Shown here: positions 5,791-7,162 of the stretch, piece after piece
How positions within the stretch are numbered: position 1 is the stretch's first letter
Layout of the letters: each line of letters starts with the position of its first letter
Assembly (NCBI GenBank): GCA_937958345.1
Contig: CALGNW010000047.1
Span: 1-7,162, forward strand
DNA from: an uncultured Neomegalonema sp.
GTDB lineage: Bacteria; Pseudomonadota; Alphaproteobacteria; Rhodobacterales; Rhodobacteraceae
Length of the DNA stretch: 7,162 nucleotides
Direction: 5' to 3'
Translations under genes and position numbers: made by a program
Notes under the pieces: model-generated
Told to the model about the DNA's origin: nothing
What the model saw: the letters and a program-made list of their open reading frames with translations, nothing else
Databases searched by the model: none

Positions 5791-7005
5791 ATGACGATCT
5801 CGAAGGAAATGCTGGACGAGCTGCTGAAGGGCTGTGAACGGCCTGAAGACCTTCTCGGCGATACCGGGTTGATGAAAGAGCTCAAGATCAAGCTGATGGA
5901 GCGGATGCTTGGCGCTGAACTTACCGAGCATCTGGGTTACGAGGAAGGCGAAGCAGCGCCACCTTCCCAGTCTAACCGTCGCAACGGTTCATCGAAGAAG
6001 ATTGTCAAAGGCGAGGATGGCGCACGGCTGCTCGCGGTTCCGCGAGACCGGGACGGCAGTTTTGAACCTGAACTGATCAAGAAGGGCCAGACCCGCATTG
6101 ATGGCATGGATGATAAGATCATCGGCCTCTACGCCGCTGGTCTGACAGTCCGCGATATCCGCGCCCATCTTGAAGATATCTACGGCCTGAAGGTCTCTGC
6201 TGACCTGATTAGCCGCGTAACAGATGCTGTTCTGGATGAGGTCCGGGAATGGCAGTCGCGGGCGCTGGACCCAATGTATCCGATTGTCATGTTCGACGCG
6301 CTGAGGGTCAAAATCCGCGACGCGGACAGCCGCACCGTCAAGAACAAGGCGGTCTATGTTGCCCTTGGTGTCTCAAAGGACGGCGTGCGCGAGGTTCTGG
6401 GCTTGTGGATTGCTGAAAATGAAGGGGCGAAATTCTGGCTGTCAGTGATGAACGAGCTAAAGAATCGTGGCTTGGCTGACATCCTGATTGCCGTTGTGGA
6501 CGGCCTCAAGGGTTTCCCTGACGCTATCACCGCAGCGTTCCCGGATACCACGGTCCAAACTTGCATCGTTCACCTGACGCGCCATTCGCTGAATTTCTGC
6601 GGCTGGAAAGATCGCAAGGCTGTTGCTGCTGATCTGCGGCTGATTTACAGCGCCGCGACCGCCGATCTGGCCGCTGATGCGCTGGATGCATTCGAAGACA
6701 AATGGGGCGAGAAGTTTCCGTCAATTGCACCGGCTTGGCGTAGGGCTTGGCAGCAGGTGATCCCGTTCTTCGCCTTCGATCCTGCAATCCGAAAGATTAT
6801 CTACACGACGAACGCGATTGAAAACCTGAACCGGGTCATCCGCAAATCAATCAAGACGCGCGGATCATTCCCGACCGACGAGGCAGCAACGAAGCTGATC
6901 TATCTCGCCATACGGAAATTCGAGAAAGACGGGCGAAAGGTTCGAGAATGGTTTGCCGCTAGGAACCAGTTCGCTATCATGTACGACGAGCGCTTCAATG
7001 CGTGA
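5791..7005 (+). CDS. IS256-family (mutator type) DDE transposase
   Basis: The 404-residue enzyme cuts and joins the ends of its own element. The N-terminal part (about 1-150) starts MTISKEMLDELLKG and includes HLGYEEGE (47-54), a basic SNRRNGSSKK patch (61-70), and a helix-turn-helix-like stretch around 106-145 (DDKIIGLYAAGLTVRDIRAH). The catalytic triad is visible as D169 in VMFDALRVKIRD, D237 in AVVDGLKGFPDAI and E344 in TTNAIENLNRVIRK. The family's conserved QTCIVHLTRHSL (256-267, with C258, H261 and H265) lies between the second Asp and the Glu. A longer frame begins with ATG at 5767. The ATG at 5791 is preferred because AAGGAAG (5779-5785) lies just upstream and the family's usual N-terminus begins there. 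The length is normal, with no frameshift or internal stop. Codon use is less extreme in GC than in the chromosomal genes to its left, consistent with transfer. Confidence 0.95.
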   Translation: MTISKEMLDELLKGCERPEDLLGDTGLMKELKIKLMERMLGAELTEHLGYEEGEAAPPSQSNRRNGSSKKIVKGEDGARLLAVPRDRDGSFEPELIKKGQTRIDGMDDKIIGLYAAGLTVRDIRAHLEDIYGLKVSADLISRVTDAVLDEVREWQSRALDPMYPIVMFDALRVKIRDADSRTVKNKAVYVALGVSKDGVREVLGLWIAENEGAKFWLSVMNELKNRGLADILIAVVDGLKGFPDAITAAFPDTTVQTCIVHLTRHSLNFCGWKDRKAVAADLRLIYSAATADLAADALDAFEDKWGEKFPSIAPAWRRAWQQVIPFFAFDPAIRKIIYTTNAIENLNRVIRKSIKTRGSFPTDEAATKLIYLAIRKFEKDGRKVREWFAARNQFAIMYDERFNA

Positions 7006-7031
7006 CCATATCTGAAACCCGCATGGGTCAA

Positions 7032-7058
7032 CGCAGATACACACAGTTCAGGACACTC
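7032..7058 (-). repeat. Right terminal inverted repeat (IRR) of the IS256-family element
   Basis: Read on the minus strand it starts GAGTGTCCT and ends CTGCG, mirroring the left end with 21 of 27 bases identical. It begins 26 bases after the transposase stop. Confidence 0.88.
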
Positions 7059-7162
7059 CCCCCTTACCTTTTTGAAACTCAGTGTCTGACCAAGATCGGC
7101 TCATTCTATTGCTTGCAACGTTCCCCGACCAGTGAAGATCGAACTCACAACGACGCAACACC
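7059..7162. other. Right flank of the IS, no gene recognised
   Basis: These 104 bases contain 52 G or C, clearly lower than the housekeeping block on the left. No complete gene, RNA or terminator is evident. On the minus strand a frame enters from the window edge and passes an ATG at 7104-7102. From that ATG it encodes MSRSWSDTEFQKGKGGVS and stops within the IS end (7048-7050). This may be the start of a gene interrupted by the IS, or chance. There is no clear Shine-Dalgarno before that ATG. Confidence 0.3.

Larger units (their letters stand above)
5731..7058 (+). mobile_element. IS256-family insertion sequence, apparently complete
   Basis: The element is about 1328 bp long, within the family's usual range. 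It is bounded by imperfect inverted repeats at 5731-5757 and 7032-7058 and holds one transposase gene in the + direction. Both ends start GAGTGTCCT when read inward. The ends could be up to three bases further out, since GGA on the left (5728-5730) faces GGG on the right (complement of 7059-7061). IS256 elements normally create 8- or 9-bp target duplications. Comparing 5723-5730 with 7059-7066, and the 8 bases just outside the 3-base-extended ends (5720-5727 with 7062-7069), shows none. The coding capacity looks intact, so the copy may still be able to move. There are no passenger genes. Confidence 0.9.

Noticed and set aside
7059..7162. tRNA end, CRISPR repeat or second IS end in the right flank
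   Set aside because: No cloverleaf, regular repeat or recognisable inverted-repeat terminus could be found in the 104 bases available.

Overview
The window looks like ordinary alphaproteobacterial chromosome that ends in a mobile element. The DNA is GC-rich, with G or C at most third codon positions. The gene order nuoN - birA - coaX - rnj (complex I subunit N, a short biotin ligase, type III pantothenate kinase, RNase J) is a conserved arrangement in Alphaproteobacteria. I cannot place the organism more finely from sequence alone.

Region 1 (2-4422, + strand) is a tightly packed transcription unit. nuoN enters from outside the window without its N-terminus. Its stop overlaps the GTG start of birA by 4 bases (GTGA). 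coaX follows birA after 13 bases and carries its own Shine-Dalgarno. The coaX stop overlaps the rnj start by one base (TAATG). The genes cover respiration (NuoN), biotin loading of carboxylases (BirA), the first step of CoA synthesis (CoaX) and RNA processing/decay (RNase J). They share expression rather than one pathway, though BirA and CoaX both serve acyl-CoA metabolism. A GC-rich 9-bp hairpin at 4430-4455 lies between rnj and the convergent next gene.

Region 2 (4460-5705) holds a divergent pair around a 70-bp spacer. On the minus strand is an exported metallo-beta-lactamase-fold protein of the UlaG-like/COG2220 type with an unusual set of presumed metal ligands. On the plus strand is a small antibiotic-biosynthesis-monooxygenase (ABM) domain protein. 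Each start has a good Shine-Dalgarno.

Region 3 (about 5731-7058) is a complete IS256-family (transposase 'mutator' type) insertion sequence. It has an intact DDE transposase and 27-bp imperfect terminal inverted repeats (21 of 27 matching). It lies 25 bases beyond the ABM stop, just past a small hairpin. I find no target-site duplication.

Region 4 (7059-7162) is a 104-base right flank with lower GC (52 of 104 by hand count) and no gene I can support. A short minus-strand reading frame there may be the beginning of a gene cut by the IS.

I see no convincing new biological system. The points most worth checking are the unduplicated IS junction with its change in flanking composition, and the variant metal site of the exported MBL-fold protein.
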